DNA from: Marchantia polymorpha subsp. ruderalis
Lineage: Eukaryota > Streptophyta > Marchantiopsida > Marchantiales > Marchantiaceae
DNA length: 64,000 nucleotides
Assembly (NCBI GenBank): GCA_037833965.1
Contig: AP031354.1
Location: 15,664,001 to 15,728,000, forward strand
Reading direction: 5' to 3'
Shown here: piece by piece, positions 60,901-64,000 of the stretch
Position numbering within the stretch: the first letter of the stretch is position 1
Layout of the letters: each line of letters begins with the position of its first letter
Made by a program: the position numbers and the translations under genes
The notes under the pieces: generated by a model
Seen by the model: only the letters and a program-made list of their open reading frames with translations
Databases searched by the model: none
Told to the model about the DNA's origin: nothing

Positions 60901-61081
60901 TCCATAACTAATGAAACAAGATTGTCTAGTACTTCCTACTTCTTATCTGCTAACTGTATCCCAACTGCTAAACAACAAATTGCAGAGGTTGAATGCGGAG
61001 CTGAAATCATTGTTTATGGTGAAACAAGAACAAGAAGTACTCATCGCTCAATTGTCAGAGTCCAGTTTGCCGGTACAGTGA
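57947..61081 (+). CDS. IFT20: Intraflagellar transport protein 20 (IFT20), three exons
   Basis: Exons 57947-58132, 59219-59386 and 60986-61081 (stop TGA 61079) join in phase 0 at GT-AG introns to give 149 residues; human IFT20 is 132. Each exon matches the family in order. Exon 1 has LLDDASRLRVLHPDLHANS, the counterpart of the FDELNKLRVLDPE region, then an SKLLQFHS end. Exon 2 has HVDEQSKKIEAAKSQAVGTRN, matching the VDQLAKEAE...AIGARN segment. Exon 3 has LNAELKSLFMVKQEQEVLI, matching YRVEYEALCKVEAEQNEFI. The second half is a predicted coiled coil. IFT20 is a small IFT-B subunit that in animals also links the Golgi to the cilium; in land plants it is expected only where sperm are flagellated. 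The exon 1 donor (AGC/GTTCGA) is weak. The ATG at 57947 is the first in frame. Confidence 0.92.
60031..60200 (+). repeat. 85-bp tandem duplication in IFT20 intron 2
   Basis: GAATTTCCATGGGAATATC starts at 60031 and again at 60116. Both copies continue through ACTGTACTGCAGTCCTCC-like sequence and TTTAGAGTT. There are two copies with a few differences, lying inside the 1.6-kb second intron. Confidence 0.9.
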
Positions 61082-64000
61082 ATTTACCGTACGTTTGTCA
61101 TCCAAGACAATCATGACTTTGGTGAACAGGCTCCTTCCAGGTATAGTTCCAGCTTCCAAACTAATTGCAGAGAACAGCAGCATTTTCGTGACAGACGATG
61201 GTAGAATTTACAGTTAGTTTTTTTCCCTCGCGTCTCCTTCATACCGCGACAGTAGAAACTTGAAGTGAGAACGATATTGCCAATCCAAATCCTGATTGTA
61301 TTGGCTATACTTCGCAACAATGAGTGGATACTTCAAAAGAGAGGGAAGACTGGACCTGGGTTAAAGTGAGGCAGTCAGGAGCCATGGTGTCTGATCCAAC
61401 TTTCATACTAGAAAAACAATGTGAAACCAGGGCAACAGTGAGATTAGTTCATCACGACATATAATACACCAATTGTTTGTTTGCATATGGAATTTCTCCA
61501 GTCTCCCACATTGAGCTTGGTGTCTCAGGTGCTCAAAGGTAGAAGCCCAGCGTATGAGGTGATTGTGGCAATCGACGAGGCCGGCCTACTACTTGCTCAT
61601 TCGTTTCGAGGATTGAACTGGAGAAGTGGTGTGCGGTTGGTGAAACAAGCAAGTCTAGTGATTCGTCGGGGAAGATTGGAGGGCAAACGGCGATGGAGAG
61701 CGAACTTAATAGTCTACGGAGTACGATCGTCATCGCGAACTCATCTGAGGAGAATTACATCAATAGAAGCTGGTTTCGCTCAAATTTCTTGGATCAGAGT
61801 AATTTCAAATTCTGGGAGATCTACGGGCTACAAATCGCACTTACATGGAACTGTGACTCATCTGATTCTAGAATTAGATGATTCAAAGTTCCTGGAACCT
61901 ATGCCTAGACTCCTAGAAGTCCTATCCAACCTACGTTGCATTCAGGAGTGAACTAGATTAGATCATTTGCTCATGAAAACCGTCGGAATTGTGGAGTGAC
62001 TTGGTGATGAATGACAAAGTTTACCAGTTGAATTGGTCGGGAGTTGTCACTCAGAGCGATATACATCTATTTAGGAGAAAAATTACCACATCTCTCAGGG
62101 GAAATTGATTTTTTTGTTATACCGGTCAGTTGTAAATAATCCTATAACAACGGATGCAGCATTCGCCGTTATGGTCTATCTTTTCACTTGGACCAGCGAT
62201 AAGTGTCTCCTTGTCCAAGCCTTTTGAATCCTAGTCTGTAGTACAATATCCTCTAAGATCCCGCACTGAAATCAGACGAGTCAATGACCAGATATTTGAT
62301 TTATCTAGAGAAAACACAAGGAGATTCTTTGCCTGAGATCCGCAGCTCTACCATCAACTTGCGTTTGTAAGAATATAAGATTTTTAAGGTTCCTTGCTAC
62401 TATACACTGTAAAGAGAAGACCACCAATATGGATTTACACTATTACTCATTTGATGGGCCAGTTGATTCATATCGATGATCTCGATGGTAAGGTGATCAT
62501 TTGTTGAGGCAGTCGTCTATGAACGTTCTACACAAGTTCTCAAATGGATGCGATTTAGAAAGTTTCATGGATAGAACAACATTCTCATTAGCATACTCTA
62601 TATTCCGTTAGTTGAACCCTTCTGAAATCTTGGTTTTGAGTGACTTATATCTACGTTTTTGAGATATTTATGATCAATGGTCACTGAAAAAGAAATGTGA
62701 TACCTATGTACGCATTGACCTCACTTTATTTGACATAACTTTGGGAGAACATTCAAGGAGGAATTTATAAAAGATAATGTGCATTTCTATGGGACTTATA
62801 ATATGAAATCCTGCAACGGTTGATCCCATTCTCGCTAGAATTTATCTGTTGATACAGATAGTAGAACTCGACTTCAGAAGTTGGAAAGTAGACGTGCAGT
62901 AGACAAGAAGACCGCGGAAGCCATTCACGGCCGCATGCACAAAATTTAGGATAAAATCAAAAAATCTATATAAAATACGAATCCACATACACCTAACTTG
63001 AACTAAAAAAAGCAATCGTGAAGAGACACACATCTTTTGAGAAGGGCCAGATATTTACCAGATAGAGACAGTGTACATTTTGTCATAATCTGGATTCAGC
63101 AATACACTTCACTGCAACATACAGATAAGAAGAGTTGCGACCTTACATATAGAAAATTCTTTTGGAATGAAATGTTAAATGGAGATGAACATATCTTCTT
63201 CGTGACTCTCAAAACATATGACAAAGAAATGAAATCTTTTACCTAGCTACACTTAAGTTTGACCCTTACTACATTGTTATGCACTTGCTTATTGCCATGC
63301 TAACCATTTCTGTTCAATTGTCTGTAGGATGGAGTTGACACGCCATAAATTTCCATGATATCACATATCTTATCTACTTGAATTATCAATTTAGCTGTAA
63401 TACATATTAAAAGTTACATCTTGTGGAACATTCTATATGATTCAAAACATTATCTATGTATCATTGCAGGTCTCACTGATAAATGGGATCATTAAGTATT
63501 CCAATTTGATTCTCTCAAATTTTGAGTTCTTTGTCATTACCTAGGTAGCTCATATGCTTAATTACATAGAATGAAATGGAATGAGAAATCATATTATAAC
63601 GCTTGTAAGCCCAATGTGGAAAGACATTGGTCATGTAATATCTCTGTACTAGGATGATTTCAAGTACCATTTCACTTGTAGGTCTTATTGAGGCATATGT
63701 TATCAGTACAAGAAGCACAGCTAATGAGATCAAAACCTCTTTACTATGTCATGTGGTCCTAGTCTCCTAGGACGATCGATATTAGAGAGCTTTACATTTA
63801 ACTTGCAAATCACATTTTGCCCAAATAATCTTAAAAGTTCAAAATTGACTACATATGATATCATCTACAACATGAAATGATACGTAGATATGTTTCAATG
63901 ACGAGAGTTAAAGATACAGTTTTTTGTAAAGATGGTTTTCCTCATCATGTATATCATATTATCATATGATAAAAATAAAACCATTTGAATTCTCTCATAT
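61082..64000. other. Downstream of IFT20; no convincing gene
   Basis: The first part should hold the IFT20 3' UTR. Two overlapping plus-strand frames at 61481-61951 are discussed in the findings. From about 62400 to the end of the window the DNA is AT-rich with no recognisable gene. Confidence 0.4.

Overview
The window is nuclear DNA of a land plant, most likely a bryophyte and probably a moss. Three observations support this: plant-style genes with introns; an intraflagellar-transport gene (IFT20), which is expected only in plants with swimming sperm; and a decayed coiled-coil ORF of a type I associate from memory with moss mobile elements. The species cannot be read from the sequence. Genes are sparse and lie between AT-rich, repeat-rich stretches.

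Three protein-coding genes can be assembled by hand from splice junctions that agree in reading phase. (1) Minus strand, 14294 down to 8148: a complete five-exon DEAD-box RNA helicase of the plant RH24 / animal DDX42 (SF3b125) family, 974 residues. (2) Plus strand, 33557 to about 52214: a very large gene with exons of 365, 1636, 2286 and at least 4803 bases and one intron of about 8.3 kb. Its first two exons match the plant family that I recall as containing Arabidopsis HAPLESS 8 (an N-terminal RDYV...WPF-type block, a Rad18-like C2HC finger and a basic IADI block). The later exons add more than 2300 mostly disordered residues carrying two SUMO-interaction-like motifs. (3) Plus strand, 57947 to 61081: a complete three-exon IFT20 gene, 149 residues.

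Layout. 1-2980: no gene, microsatellites. 2985-4265: non-autonomous element with terminal inverted repeats of about 190 bp. 5095-7510: a rearranged inverted duplication carrying two copies of an 80-codon ORF. 8148-14294: RH24. 14300-17000: AT-rich, no gene. 17000-19150: remnant of a copia-like end followed by at least four different tandem-repeat families. 19188-19854: broken coiled-coil ORF. 20060-23660: AT-rich, no gene. 23668-24024: one interrupted ORF. 24025-32000: no convincing gene. 32000-33556: probable promoter and leader of the HAP8-like gene. 36538-44863: its giant intron, with a GC-rich island and a strong hairpin. 52215-57946: intergenic, with a cluster of three hairpins. 61082-64000: no convincing gene.

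The RH24 helicase is expected to act in pre-mRNA splicing. The other two genes may both serve the male gamete line: IFT20 builds sperm flagella, and the Arabidopsis HAP8 name comes from a male-gametophyte mutant screen (from memory). That link is inference. All exon boundaries were assembled by eye without transcript evidence.
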